The notes under the pieces: model-generated
What the model was told of the DNA's origin: nothing
Seen by the model: the letters and a program-made list of their open reading frames with translations, nothing else
The model's database searches: none
Assembly (NCBI RefSeq): GCF_030818415.1
Contig: NZ_JAUTAE010000001.1
Coordinates: forward strand, 684,501 to 748,500
DNA from: Sphingomonas sp. SORGH_AS_0950
Lineage (GTDB): Bacteria; Pseudomonadota; Alphaproteobacteria; Sphingomonadales; Sphingomonadaceae
DNA length: 64,000 bases
Direction: 5' to 3'
Shown here: one piece after another, positions 44,199 to 54,100 of the stretch
Layout of the letters: every line of letters starts with the position of its first letter
How positions within the stretch are numbered: position 1 is the stretch's first letter
Position numbers and translations under genes: made by a program

Positions 44199-45521
44199 TC
44201 ATGTCCGACAGTGCGGCAGGCGAATTTCCGCGCACAGCCCGCCTTCGGGCCGGTTGGCGAGGGTCAGTTCCCCACCTTCGGCCGCGACGACCCGCGCGAC
44301 GATCGACAGGCCAAGGCCAAAGCCCACCGTGTCGCGCCGCCGCGCCGCGTCCAGCCGGACGAACGGCTCCAGGACCAGTTCGAGCGACTCCTCGGGAATG
44401 CCGGGTCCGTCATCCTCGACCCGGATGCGCACCGCGTCGCTGCGTTCGACGTCCAGCGTGATGACCGCATGCTGGCCATAATGCAGCGCATTCTCGACCA
44501 GATTGGTCAGCGCACGCTTCATCCCGAAGCGGCGAAGACGACAGTCGAAATGATCGGGCCCGGCATAGCGGACGTCGCGCCCGTGATCGGCGGCATCGTC
44601 GGCCAGATTGGCGCATAATATGGCCAGGTCGGTCAATTCGGGCTGTTCGACATCCCCTTCCCCGCCCAGGAACGCCAGAAGCGACGAGACCATCGCTTCC
44701 ATCTCCTCGATATCATTGCCGATCGCGTCGCGAACCTCGGCCTCGCGGATGGAATCGGCCCGCAAGCGCAATCGTGCGAGCGGCGTGCGCAGGTCATGGC
44801 CCACCGCGGCCAGGGCGCGCGTCTGTTCGTCGATCAATCGCCCGATCCGCGCCTGCATCCGGTTGAAGGCGCGGGTGACGTGGCGCACCTCCTTCGGCCC
44901 CCGCTCGGGAACGATCAGGGCACTGGCGCCCTGCCCCCGCCCCAGCTTGTCGGCCGCGCGGGCCAAAGTGCGGAGCGGATGCAGGATCCGCCCGATCAGC
45001 GCGCCGCTGACGAACATCAGCGCGATCGCCGGGATCAGCGCCAGCAGCACCCGCCCCAGGGCCAGATCGAGCGTCCGCACCCCCTCGCGCATCCGAAAGC
45101 TCAACAGCGACCCGTCGTCCAGCCGCAAATCCCCCGACACCATCGAGGTCCGTCCCGGCGAGGTCAGCCGCAAATGGATGTCGGTCGCGGCCAGCGACGG
45201 CTCCCAATCGACGATCTGGCGGCGCATGCTGTCCATCGCAGGCGCAATGGTCGGGCGCGGCGGGGTCTGGGTGGACCAGCCGACGATATAGCGGTCGGTG
45301 GTCAATTCCTCGGCGACTTCGGGGCGTTCGATCGCGGGCCGCTCGTTAAGGACGCGGCGCGCGACGATCAGATGCTCGGCCAGCCGCCGTGCCTCATCGT
45401 CACGGACCGAGACATGGCTGGCGCGCTCGTAGAGATAAGTGGAGACGGCGAACTCGATCGTCACCGCCAGCAGCAGGATCGCGACGATCCGGCCGAGCAG
45501 GCCGACCGAGGGGCGGATCAT
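44199..45521 (-). CDS. Sensor histidine kinase, EnvZ-like with HAMP domain
   Basis: A 440-residue membrane kinase: TM1 at residues 9-28, a periplasmic domain of about 120 residues, TM2 at about 153-176, then HAMP (RILHPLRTLARAADKLGRGQG). The dimerisation domain has His242 in LAAVGHDLRTPLARLRLRAD and the ATPase domain has NLVENALHYG, DDGPGIP and GFGLGLSIVARV. The layout is that of EnvZ/OmpR-family kinases. The ATG overlaps the stop of the response regulator (ATGA). The periplasmic domain shows no known sensor fold. It is the last listed gene of a run that begins with malate synthase. Confidence 0.92.
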   Translation of the reverse strand: MIRPSVGLLGRIVAILLLAVTIEFAVSTYLYERASHVSVRDDEARRLAEHLIVARRVLNERPAIERPEVAEELTTDRYIVGWSTQTPPRPTIAPAMDSMRRQIVDWEPSLAATDIHLRLTSPGRTSMVSGDLRLDDGSLLSFRMREGVRTLDLALGRVLLALIPAIALMFVSGALIGRILHPLRTLARAADKLGRGQGASALIVPERGPKEVRHVTRAFNRMQARIGRLIDEQTRALAAVGHDLRTPLARLRLRADSIREAEVRDAIGNDIEEMEAMVSSLLAFLGGEGDVEQPELTDLAILCANLADDAADHGRDVRYAGPDHFDCRLRRFGMKRALTNLVENALHYGQHAVITLDVERSDAVRIRVEDDGPGIPEESLELVLEPFVRLDAARRRDTVGFGLGLSIVARVVAAEGGELTLANRPEGGLCAEIRLPHCRT

Positions 45522-46228
45522 CGCCGCTCCACCGGCACGTTGAGCATGTAACCGACGCCGCGCACCGTGACGATCGGCGCGGCACCCCCCGCCCCCGACA
45601 GCTTGCGGCGCAACCGGCTGACCAGCACGTCGATGCTGCGATCCGAACTGTCGCCGATCCGCGCGCGCGACAGCTCGATCAGGCGTTCGCGCGCGATGAC
45701 GCGCTGGGCATTGTCGAGAAAGGCGACGAGCAGGTCGAACTCGGCCCCCGTCAACTCGACTTGGGCGCCCGACGGCGACATCAGCTCGCGCCGAGGCAGG
45801 TTGGCGGTCCAGCCGTCAAAGCCCAATATGCCCGCCTCGCGCTCGCCCGGCGTGCTCTCCAGCCCGCCGCGTCGCAGCACCGCGCGGATGCGGGCGACCA
45901 GCTCGCGCGTGCCGAACGGCTTGGCGAGATAATCGTCCGCACCCAGCTCCAGCCCGACGACGCGATCGACCTCGCTGCCCTTGGCGCTGATGAAGATGAT
46001 CGGGACGGGGCTCTTCTGGCGGACCTGGCGGCACAGGTCGATGCCGCTGGTGCCGGGCAGCATGATGTCGAGCAGGATCAGGTCGATCTGCCCGACCTCC
46101 AGCGCCTGCCACATTTCGGGCGCGGCATTGGCCAGCTTCACAGCAAATCCGTTCTCCTGAAGCGCGCGCGCGGTCAGGGTGCGGAGGGCGGGATCGTCCT
46201 CGACGATCAGGATGGTAGGCGGCGTCAC
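45518..46228 (-). CDS. OmpR-family response regulator
   Basis: A 236-residue regulator: receiver domain with acidic pocket EDD (10-12), phospho-acceptor Asp54 in DLILLDIMLPGTSG, Lys in DDYLAKPFGTRELVAR, and a C-terminal winged helix (LTGAEFDLLVAFLDNAQRVIARERL, SDRSIDVLVSRLRRKL, IVTVRGVGYML). It is the partner of the kinase encoded four bases overlapping downstream. The start is GTG (46226-46228), nine bases after the gamma-carbonic-anhydrase-like gene. The target genes are unknown. Because of the spacing, it may be co-transcribed with malate synthase, linking it to two-carbon metabolism; that is inference. Confidence 0.93.
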   Translation of the reverse strand: MTPPTILIVEDDPALRTLTARALQENGFAVKLANAAPEMWQALEVGQIDLILLDIMLPGTSGIDLCRQVRQKSPVPIIFISAKGSEVDRVVGLELGADDYLAKPFGTRELVARIRAVLRRGGLESTPGEREAGILGFDGWTANLPRRELMSPSGAQVELTGAEFDLLVAFLDNAQRVIARERLIELSRARIGDSSDRSIDVLVSRLRRKLSGAGGAAPIVTVRGVGYMLNVPVERR

Positions 46229-46237
46229 CCCATCTGG

Positions 46238-46807
46238 CTAGGCAGGTGCGACGCCGTCGTCAACGGCCGCTCCGGACCGATCCCCGTCAAGTCGCTGCAA
46301 CTGCACGGCATATCGCTGCGCACGGTCGGCATAGCCGTCTGCGGACCGCCGCAGCCGCGCCAGATCTTCGGGCGTGAGCGTCCGGATCGCCTTTGCGGGC
46401 GCCCCCACGATCAGGCTGGCGGGCGGGAAGACCTTGCCCTCGGTCACCAGCGCGCCCGCGCCGACCAGCGAACCGGCACCGATCACCGCATCGTTGAGGA
46501 TGGTCGCGCCCATGCCGATCAGACAGCCCTCCTCGACGGTGCAGCCATGCAGGATCGCCCGGTGACCGATGGTGCAGTCCTGTCCGATCGTCAGCGGGCT
46601 GTCCGGATCGGAATGCAGCACCGCGCCGTCCTGCACATTGGTCCGCGCGCCGACCCGGATCGGCGTGTTGTCGGCGCGCACCACCGCCCCGAACCAGAGG
46701 CTGGCCTCCGCCTCGATCACCGCCTGTCCGATGACATCGGCGGAGGGGGCGATCCAGGCGCTGGCATGGACGTCCGGGCGATGCGCACCTAGGGCATAGA
46801 GCGGCAT
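46238..46807 (-). CDS. Gamma-carbonic anhydrase family protein (YrdA/PaaY type)
   Basis: A 189-residue left-handed beta-helix protein with hexapeptide repeats. The three zinc histidines are present: His65 in GAVLHSD, His82 and His87 in TIGHRAILHGCTV. VVRADNTPIRVGARTNVQDG is the usual start of the helix and GAPAKAIRTLTPED the C-terminal helix. Members bind zinc and some hydrate CO2; others (PaaY) are thioesterases, so activity is not certain. The last 20 residues extend beyond the usual end (GDRSGAAVDDGVAPA). The ATG overlaps the malate synthase stop by one base (TGATG), so the two are coupled. Confidence 0.9.
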   Translation of the reverse strand: MPLYALGAHRPDVHASAWIAPSADVIGQAVIEAEASLWFGAVVRADNTPIRVGARTNVQDGAVLHSDPDSPLTIGQDCTIGHRAILHGCTVEEGCLIGMGATILNDAVIGAGSLVGAGALVTEGKVFPPASLIVGAPAKAIRTLTPEDLARLRRSADGYADRAQRYAVQLQRLDGDRSGAAVDDGVAPA

Positions 46808-48915
46808 CAGGCGGCCTCCCCCAGTGCCGAGCCCTGTTTTGCGGCCTGGCGGAAACGATGGAGCAGCGGCTCGGTATAGCCGTTCGGCTGCGCCACCCCC
46901 TCGAAGATCAGCGCACGGGCCGCGGCGAGCGCCACGCTGTCCGCCCGTCCGGCCATCGGCCGATAGGCCGGATCGCCCCGGTTCTGGGCATCGACCTTTG
47001 CGGCCATCCGCATCAGTGCCGCCTCGACCTGGCCCGCATCGACGATCCCGTGTTGCAGCCAATTGGCGATATGCTGGGCGGAAATGCGCAGCGTCGCGCG
47101 ATCCTCCATCAGTCCGATGTCATGGATGTCGGGCACCTTGGAGCAGCCGATACCCTGATCGATCCAGCGGACCACATAGCCGAGCAGCCCTTGCGCATTA
47201 TTCTCCAGTTCGTCGGCGATCTGCTCGGCCGTCCAATCGGGATCGACCGCGATCGGCGGCGTCAGCAGGCGTTCGAGCGCGGCGACCGGCTCGGCCGCAC
47301 GGGCCCGCTGGCGCGCGGCGACGTCGACGCGGTGATAATGGGTCGCGTGGAGCGTCGCGGCGGTCGGCGACGGAACCCAGGCGGTCGACGCGCCGCTCAT
47401 CGGATGCGCGTGTTTCTGCGCGAGCATATCGGCCATCCGGTCGGGTGCGGCCCACATCCCCTTGCCGATCTGCGCCCGCCCGGCAAAGCCGCAGGCCAGG
47501 CCGATCTGGACGTTGCGATCCTCATAGGCGGCGATCCAGTCGCATGCCTTCATCGCGCCCTTGCGCACAACTGGACCGGCCTGCATCGCGCTGTGGATCT
47601 CGTCGCCGGTCCGGTCGAGAAAGCCGGTGTTGATGAAGACGATCCGATCCATCACCGCATGGATGCAGGCCGCCAGATTGGCCGAGGTCCGGCGCTCCTC
47701 GTCCATCACCCCGATCTTGATCCGGTGCCGGTCGAGCCCCAGCATATCCTCGACCGCGTCGAACAGCCGGTCGGCAAAGGCGGCTTCCTCGGGGCCGTGC
47801 ATCTTGGGCTTGACGATATAGATCGAACCCGTCCGCCCGTTGCGCAAGGGCGCTCCGTTCCGGCCGTCGCGCATTGCGATCAGGCTGGTGACGATCGCGT
47901 CGAGAATGCCTTCCGGTGCTTCGGTACCATCGGCCAGGCGGACGGCGGGCGTGGTCATCAGATGCCCGACATTGCGCACGAAGAGCAGGCTTCGACCGGG
48001 CAAGGTGAAGGCCGTCCCGTCGGGTGCCCGATAGGCGCGGTCCCCGGCCAACCGCCGGGTGGTCGTAAGGCCGTTCTTCTCGACCGATGCGGTCAGCGTG
48101 CCGTCGATCAGCCCCAGCCAATTGGCATAGCCCGCCACCTTGTCGGCCGCGTCGACCGCCGCGACCGAATCCTCCAGATCGCAGATGGTGGTCAGCGCCG
48201 ATTCCAGCACCACATCGGCGATCCCCGCCGGGTCGCTCCGACCGATCGGATGGCTGCGGTCGACCGTCACCTCGATATGAAGCCCATGATGGCGGAACAG
48301 CCATCCCGTCTCGCTGCGCCCGACGAACTGCGAAGGATCGTCCAGCGCGGCGACCGCATCGGCCAGATCGGTCACCGCCGACCAGCCACCCGCGACCGGC
48401 ACCGCCATGTCTAGGAAAGCGCGGGCCCAGTCGATCACCCCCGCCCCGCGTTCGGGATCATAGCCCCCGGCAGCTCCGATGGGGGCGATGGCATCGGTCC
48501 CGTAGAGCGCGTCATACAGGCTTCCCCAGCGCGCATTCGCCGCGTTGAGCAGGAACCGTGCATTGAGCATCGGCACGACCAGCTGCGGCCCGGCGAGCAG
48601 GGCGACCTCGGGATCGACCTTATCGGGCGCGATGGTGAACGGCGGCGGTTCGGGCACCAGATAGCCGATCCCGGTCAGGAAGCGCCGCTGCGCCGCACCG
48701 TCATGGAGCCCGCCACCGCGATACCAGTCGTCGATCGCCGCCTGCATCGCGTCGCGCTTGCGCAATAGCGCGGAGTTTTCCGGCGCGAAGTGAGCCATGA
48801 CGGCGGCCATGCCGGTCCAGAAGCGATCCGCATCGATCCCGCTTCCCGGCAAGGCGCGCTCCTCCAGGAAGCGGACCAGTTCCGGCGCGACGGACAGGCC
48901 TTGGCGATCGATCAT
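46807..48915 (-). CDS. glcB: Malate synthase G
   Basis: A 702-residue enzyme that condenses glyoxylate with acetyl-CoA to malate, the second step of the glyoxylate bypass and of glycolate use. Typical G-isoform features: [40 protein letters not shown] (Mg ligand region), [34 protein letters not shown], and [15 protein letters not shown]-terminal [26 protein letters not shown] contains the catalytic-domain Cys also sensitive to oxidation in this isoform. It diverges from a LysR-type gene. A small inverted repeat overlaps its ribosome binding site. No aceA (isocitrate lyase) lies within the window. Confidence 0.96.
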   Translation of the reverse strand: MIDRQGLSVAPELVRFLEERALPGSGIDADRFWTGMAAVMAHFAPENSALLRKRDAMQAAIDDWYRGGGLHDGAAQRRFLTGIGYLVPEPPPFTIAPDKVDPEVALLAGPQLVVPMLNARFLLNAANARWGSLYDALYGTDAIAPIGAAGGYDPERGAGVIDWARAFLDMAVPVAGGWSAVTDLADAVAALDDPSQFVGRSETGWLFRHHGLHIEVTVDRSHPIGRSDPAGIADVVLESALTTICDLEDSVAAVDAADKVAGYANWLGLIDGTLTASVEKNGLTTTRRLAGDRAYRAPDGTAFTLPGRSLLFVRNVGHLMTTPAVRLADGTEAPEGILDAIVTSLIAMRDGRNGAPLRNGRTGSIYIVKPKMHGPEEAAFADRLFDAVEDMLGLDRHRIKIGVMDEERRTSANLAACIHAVMDRIVFINTGFLDRTGDEIHSAMQAGPVVRKGAMKACDWIAAYEDRNVQIGLACGFAGRAQIGKGMWAAPDRMADMLAQKHAHPMSGASTAWVPSPTAATLHATHYHRVDVAARQRARAAEPVAALERLLTPPIAVDPDWTAEQIADELENNAQGLLGYVVRWIDQGIGCSKVPDIHDIGLMEDRATLRISAQHIANWLQHGIVDAGQVEAALMRMAAKVDAQNRGDPAYRPMAGRADSVALAAARALIFEGVAQPNGYTEPLLHRFRQAAKQGSALGEAA

Positions 48916-48924
48916 CGATACTCT

Positions 48925-48943
48925 CCCGAACTGGCATTTCGGG
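48925..48943. promoter_or_regulatory. Inverted repeat over the glcB ribosome binding site
   Basis: CCCGAA-N7-TTCGGG lies 10-28 bases before the glcB ATG in the 101-bp space shared with the LysR gene. The arm nearer glcB overlaps its GGGAG Shine-Dalgarno, so the repeat could be a LysR operator or an RNA hairpin that limits translation. Confidence 0.4.
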
Positions 48944-49016
48944 GGTCAGAATAGGCCATCGCCATATCCTTCGGTAGAGGGCATAATCGCAACGCTGTCG
49001 ATCGCCGGAGGAACGA

Positions 49017-49889
49017 ATGGACCCCGATATCGCCCTGTTCGTCGATGTGGTGCGCGAGGCCAGCCTGGCAGGCGCGGCGCGGGCACAGCGGCTGTCCCCC
49101 GCCATGGTGTCCAAGCGGATCGCGCGGCTCGAGGCTCGGCTGGGCGTCCGGCTGCTTCATCGCACGACGCGACGACTGACGATGACCCAGGCGGGAGAGG
49201 CCTTTCACGCGGATGTCGCGCCGCTGGTCGCCGGGCTCCGCATGGCGGAGGCGCGGATCAGCCAGACCGCCGCCGCCCCGGCCGGGCCGTTGCGGCTGAC
49301 CGTTCCGACCTCCTTCGGGCGGCTTTGGGTCGCACCCTGCCTTCCCGCCTTTCTCGATCGCTATCCGGCGGTCCGGCTGCAACTCGATCTGTCGGACGAT
49401 TATGTCGATCTGGCCGCGGCGCGGGTCGATCTGGCGATCCGGATCACCACCGCGCCGCCGCCGGGGCTTGCCGGGCATCGCTTTGCCGACAATCGCCGCC
49501 TGCTCTGCGCCAGCCCGGCCTATCTGGAGCGCGCAGGCCGTCCCACGACGGTCGCGGAGCTTCGCCGCCACCGGCTGATCGCCGCACAGGGGCAATTGCC
49601 CTGGCGCCTGACCGGCGCGACGGTCGAGGGCGAGAGCCGGGTGGAAACCAATTCCAGCGAAGCCGTGCGGGAACTGGCGCTGGCGGGCGCGGGCATTGCG
49701 CTTCGCTCGCTCTGGGACGTGGCCGATGCGCTGGCCGATGGACGGCTGGTTCGCGTGCTTCCCGAACGGCAGGGATCGGTCGAGGTCGGCATCTGGGGCC
49801 TCCACGCGCCGGTCGGCGCCCCCGCCGCGGTTCCCGCGCTGATCGCCCATCTGACCGAGCAATGGCGCGGGGCGGCCTGGATGACATGA
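49017..49889 (+). CDS. LysR-family transcriptional regulator
   Basis: A 290-residue regulator: winged-helix domain (residues 1-60: FVDVVREASLAGAARAQRLSPAMVSKRIARLEARLGVRLLHR, then TTRRLTMTQAGEAF) and a periplasmic-binding-protein-like effector domain (GPLRLTVPTSFGRLWVAPCLP onward). The SPAMVSKRIARLE recognition helix replaces the more common SQPAVSRQI. It reads divergently from glcB with 101 bases between the starts, the classical arrangement for a LysR regulator that controls its neighbour. GGAGG precedes the ATG. The effector is unknown; glyoxylate or glycolate is a natural candidate but only an inference. Confidence 0.9.
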   Translation: MDPDIALFVDVVREASLAGAARAQRLSPAMVSKRIARLEARLGVRLLHRTTRRLTMTQAGEAFHADVAPLVAGLRMAEARISQTAAAPAGPLRLTVPTSFGRLWVAPCLPAFLDRYPAVRLQLDLSDDYVDLAAARVDLAIRITTAPPPGLAGHRFADNRRLLCASPAYLERAGRPTTVAELRRHRLIAAQGQLPWRLTGATVEGESRVETNSSEAVRELALAGAGIALRSLWDVADALADGRLVRVLPERQGSVEVGIWGLHAPVGAPAAVPALIAHLTEQWRGAAWMT

Positions 49890-49905
49890 CGGCGGCGTCA
49901 TTTTT
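49886..49905 (+). terminator. Short intrinsic terminator of the LysR gene
   Basis: ATGACG (49886-49891) with CGTCAT (49896-49901), GCGG loop, then TTTT. The stem begins within the stop codon. It is short, so activity may be modest. Confidence 0.5.
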
Positions 49906-49966
49906 CCGTGCATCGGCCCGACACAGGCTTTAGGCACTGCCCATCAATTTGGGGAGTTACGGTTCG

Positions 49967-50905
49967 ATGGCAGGGGGTCTGGTCGCATTGCTGGACGACG
50001 TGGCGGCGATCGCCAAGCTGGCGGCGGCGTCGCTCGACGATGTCGCGGCGGCGTCCGCCCGCGCCGGGGCCAAGGCCGCCGGGGTGGTGATCGACGACAC
50101 CGCCGTCACGCCGCGCTATGTCGTCGGGCTGTCGCCGCAGCGCGAATTGCCGATCATCGGCAAGATCGCGCTGGGGTCGCTGCGGAACAAGCTGTTGTTC
50201 CTGCTTCCCGCCGCCCTGCTGCTCAGCGCCTTCGCGCCCTGGGCGATCACCCCGATCCTGATGGCGGGCGGTGCCTTTCTGTGCTTCGAAGCGAGCGAGA
50301 AGATCCTCGAATCGCTGATCGGCGGGCATGGCGAGGCCGAGGAGGAAGCGGCGGTCGATGCCAAAACGCTGGAAGATCGCCAGGTTTCGGGGGCGATCCG
50401 CACCGACCTGATCCTGTCCGCCGAGATCATGGCGATCGCGCTATCCGAACTGCCCGACCTGTCGATCGGGACCCAGGCGATCGCGCTGGCGCTGGTCGGG
50501 ATCGCGATCACCGTCGGCGTGTACGGACTGGTCGCCGCCATCGTGAAGATGGACGATATCGGCCTGCACCTGACACAGCGCGACAATGCGCTGGCGCAGA
50601 CGGTCGGGCGCGGGCTGGTCAAGGCGATGCCGGTCTTGCTGCGTATCCTGGCGATCGTCGGCACCGCCGCGATGGTCTGGGTCGGTGGCGGGATCATCGT
50701 GCACGGCATGGAAGAGTTCGGGCTGACCACCCTGCCCCATCTGATCCACGACACCGCGCACCATGCGGGCGAGGCGCTGCCCTTTGCCGGGGCCGCGATC
50801 GCCTGGATCGTCAGCGCGATCGGTGCCGCGATCGTCGGGTTGATCGTCGGCGGGGTGATTGCGGGCGGGCTTCACCTGCTCCCGTCCCGCAAGGGCGCGC
50901 ACTGA
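49967..50905 (+). CDS. DUF808 family membrane protein, YedI-like
   Basis: A 312-residue inner membrane protein with about five to six hydrophobic segments. It begins with the family's soluble N-terminus (MAGGLVALLDDVAAIAKLAAASLDD, then VVIDDTAVTPRYVVGLSPQRELPII). The first membrane part contains KLLFLLPAALLLSAFAPWAI and the segment GGAFLCFEASEKILESL, which is strongly conserved in YedI. DUF808 proteins have no established function. GGGGAG about ten bases upstream supports the ATG at 49967; a TTG at 49949 is less likely. The gene converges with the small DUF5818-like gene, five bases apart. Confidence 0.88.
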   Translation: MAGGLVALLDDVAAIAKLAAASLDDVAAASARAGAKAAGVVIDDTAVTPRYVVGLSPQRELPIIGKIALGSLRNKLLFLLPAALLLSAFAPWAITPILMAGGAFLCFEASEKILESLIGGHGEAEEEAAVDAKTLEDRQVSGAIRTDLILSAEIMAIALSELPDLSIGTQAIALALVGIAITVGVYGLVAAIVKMDDIGLHLTQRDNALAQTVGRGLVKAMPVLLRILAIVGTAAMVWVGGGIIVHGMEEFGLTTLPHLIHDTAHHAGEALPFAGAAIAWIVSAIGAAIVGLIVGGVIAGGLHLLPSRKGAH

Positions 50906-50910
50906 TCCGC

Positions 50911-51174
50911 TCAGGCGGCGCGCACGCCATCCGCCTCCAGCAGGTCGGGGCCGAGCAACCGGCCGATGATCGTCACCGACTTGCCGACATGATCGACGGG
51001 CACGCGCGACAGACGTAACTCGAATGTCGCACCGTCATCGCATTGCAGGATGAAGGCGCCGTGCCGCCGCACCAGCCGGCCTGTCAGCGAGTGGGTGGGC
51101 GTGTCCGAAAGGGCGTCGTCGTTCGTCATCATCGGGCCAACGGTGGCGCCCACCTCCAGTTCCCGCAAGGTCAT
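50911..51174 (-). CDS. Small beta-rich protein, possibly DUF5818-like
   Basis: An 87-residue soluble protein. The first 25 residues are a variable lead; SLTGRLVRRHGAFILQCDDG starts a small barrel, continued by ATFELRLSRVPVDHVGKSVTI and GRLLGPDLLEADGVR. This pattern of about 60 residues is close to what I know as DUF5818 in sphingomonads, an OB-like fold, but I cannot confirm it. The ATG overlaps the stop of the diguanylate cyclase (ATGA), so the two are coupled and this protein may be a partner of the cyclase. A second in-frame ATG pair lies 14-15 codons later. Confidence 0.6.
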   Translation of the reverse strand: MTLRELEVGATVGPMMTNDDALSDTPTHSLTGRLVRRHGAFILQCDDGATFELRLSRVPVDHVGKSVTIIGRLLGPDLLEADGVRAA

Positions 51175-54100
51175 CCATCGGCCCTTTCCAGATCGCGGGC
51201 CTGCTCCACCCTGTCGCGGCCGCCCCGCTTGGCGCGGTAGAGCGCTTCGTCCGCGCGGCGCATCAGGTCGCCCGCGATATTGCCCGCCCGCCAATGGGCG
51301 ACCCCGGCGCTCATCGTGACGGGCACCGGGCCATGGTCGGCCATGACCGGAGATTCGGCGATCTGGCGCCGCAGCCGCTCGACGATGGCGGTGGCGATCT
51401 CCAGCCCGGTGTCGGGAAACAGGATCGCGATCTCTTCCCCGCCATAGCGCGCGACGCAGTCCTTCGCGCGCACCGCCCCCTGGATACGTCGCGCCACCTC
51501 GACCAGCACGGCATCGCCGACGCTGTGGCCATGTTCGTCGTTGATCCGCTTGAAATGGTCGAGGTCGAGCAGCGCGAAGGCGAAGCCGCCGCCCGAACGG
51601 CATGCCCGCTCGGCGGCCTGCTCCATTTCGTTCATCAAGGTGCGGCGATTGGCCAGGCCGGTCAGCGGGTCGGTGCTGGCCAGCCGGTCGAGTTGGGCGT
51701 TCGCGACGCGCAGCGCGCTGGTCCGCTCGGCCACGATCGCCTCCAGCACGTCGGCGCGCCGCCGGATCACCGCCGTCACCAGCCAGAAGGCGCCGCCGAT
51801 CGACACCAGCAGCAACAGGCTCAGGCCGATCCGGGCGGGCCAGGTTTCATACCATTGCGGATCGACGGTGATCCGCACCTGTCGCGTCACCGTCCGCGCC
51901 GCCAGCCCCGGCACATGTGCGCTGAGCGTCAGCCAGTAATCGCCCGAGGGCAGGTTGGTATAGATGGCGGTGGCAGGGGTGCCCGCAGGCACCGTCATCC
52001 AGTCGGCATCGAACCCTTCGAGCCGATAGCGATAGCGTATCTCCTCGGGCGCCGCATAATCGGTCAGCGAAAAGCCCAGCCGCAACGTCCGGCCCTGACG
52101 ATCGAGATGCACCACCGGGTCGCGCGCGACCGAGTCGATCGCCAGCAGCCGCCCGTTGATATCCGCCTGGCTGACGATCAACTGGGCGGTATCGCTCCTG
52201 TCCCGCCGTCCCAGCAGCAGATCGGGTTGCAGGACCATCAACCCCTCGGGCGATCCGAACAGCAACGATCCGTCGTTCATGGTGGCCGCCGCACGCTGGT
52301 TGAACGCACGCATCGGCATGCCGTCGCGCTGGCTCATTTCCAGGACATGGAGCGTGGTCGGATCGATGACCGATATCCCGCCCGCGCTCGCCGTCCACAG
52401 CCGACGCCGGGCGTCGGGCGTCAGCGAGGCGACATTGTCGCCCGCCAGCCCCTGCGCCTCGCCGATCGCGCGGAATTTCCAGCCGCCGCGCGTCGTGCGG
52501 CCGAGCGCCACGCCGCCATAGGTGCCGACCCATAATCTCCGTCCGTCGGGCACCATCGACCCGACATAATCCTGCGGCAGGCTAAAGGGATCGTTCGCCC
52601 GATTGGCATAGCAGACGAACCGGCCGCTGCGCGGATCGAACTGCCCGATCCCGCCGGGCGTGGCGACCAGCACCTGGCCATCGGGCCGCGGCAGGATGTT
52701 GATGACCTCGTTATTGGGCAGGCTGCGCGGGTCCGCCGGATCGTGCCGGTACACCGTCACCCGCCCGGTCGCCCGGTCGCGCTTGTACAGTCCCTTATAG
52801 GTGCCGATCAGCAGATCGCGCTTCGTCTCGGCCAGCGAAATGACCGGCAGGTCGCCAAGCTCGGGGATGACGAGATCATGGGTGGCGAGCGTCCGGGGAT
52901 CGATTGCCACGACACCGCGCGCGCCGATCAGGATCGACCCATCCGACGATTCGAGCAGCGCCTTGATATCCTGACCGGCATGATGCCCGGCAAGCGCAAG
53001 GTGGCGGACCTGCCCCGCCGCCCGGTCGAGCCGATCGACCGAGCCGTTGCTGAAGCCCAGCCATATCTGCTGGCGACGATCGACCAGCACGCCCCGGACA
53101 TTGTCATCGGCCAGCGACAGCCGAGGGTCGTGCATCGCCGAACCGATGCGCAGCACGCCGCCCCCCGGCCCCTGGGTCCGCGACGCGCCCAGTTCGGTCG
53201 CGGCCCAGATCCCGCCGCCATCATCCATCGCAAGGGCTCGCACCGTATCCCCGGCCAGCGCCAGCGGATTGCCCGTGTCGTGACGCAGCCCGCTGGCGGC
53301 GAACCCGCGCGCCGGGTCGAGCAGGACGATGCCCATGCCGTCGGTCGCGATCCATATCCGCCCGAGCCGGTCCTCGGCAAAGGCGCGGATCGTCCGGTGC
53401 CCGATCAACGGCGCATCGCTGGTCAGCGTGGGCAGCTGGACGAAATGCCGGGGATCGCCATTCTCGGACAGGTACACGCCATCCGACCCGGTACCGACCC
53501 AAAGCCGCCCCCGGCGGTCGCGCAGGATCGACCAGACATCGCCCGATGGCTTGTGTGCGCCCAGCGGAACATTCGTAAACGGGCTCGTACCCGGCGCACG
53601 CCTCCATAGGCCATGGTCGGAGCCTGCCCACAAGGTGCCGTCGCCGTCGCGGAACACCGCAAAGGCGCCCTGGGGGCGGCCATCGGGCGAGGGTATCGCG
53701 CTATCGGTCATCGGATCGACGCGATCGAGCCTGGCGATATAATGGTGCACGCCGCCATCCGAGCCGATATAGGCGCCGCCCGCCCCGTCCGGCGTGAAGC
53801 TGAAGATGCGGGCTCCCATCGCGCCGTGCGTCGGCTTGAGCCGGATGAACGCGTCCCGTTGCGGGTCGTAGCGGGCCAGGCCACCGACATTGGTGCCGAT
53901 CAGCACGCCCCCGCCCGGCAGCGCCATCAGCGAGCGGACATAATTGTCGGGCAGCGAATGGGGATCGGCCTGGCGCTGCTTGAAGGTCCGCACCCGTTGG
54001 GTCAGGCCGTCATAGCGGGTCAGGCCACCGCGGGTGCCGATCCACATCGTCCCGTCACGCGCGCGCACGACCGCGGTGGTCGTGATATGCGGCAGGCCGA

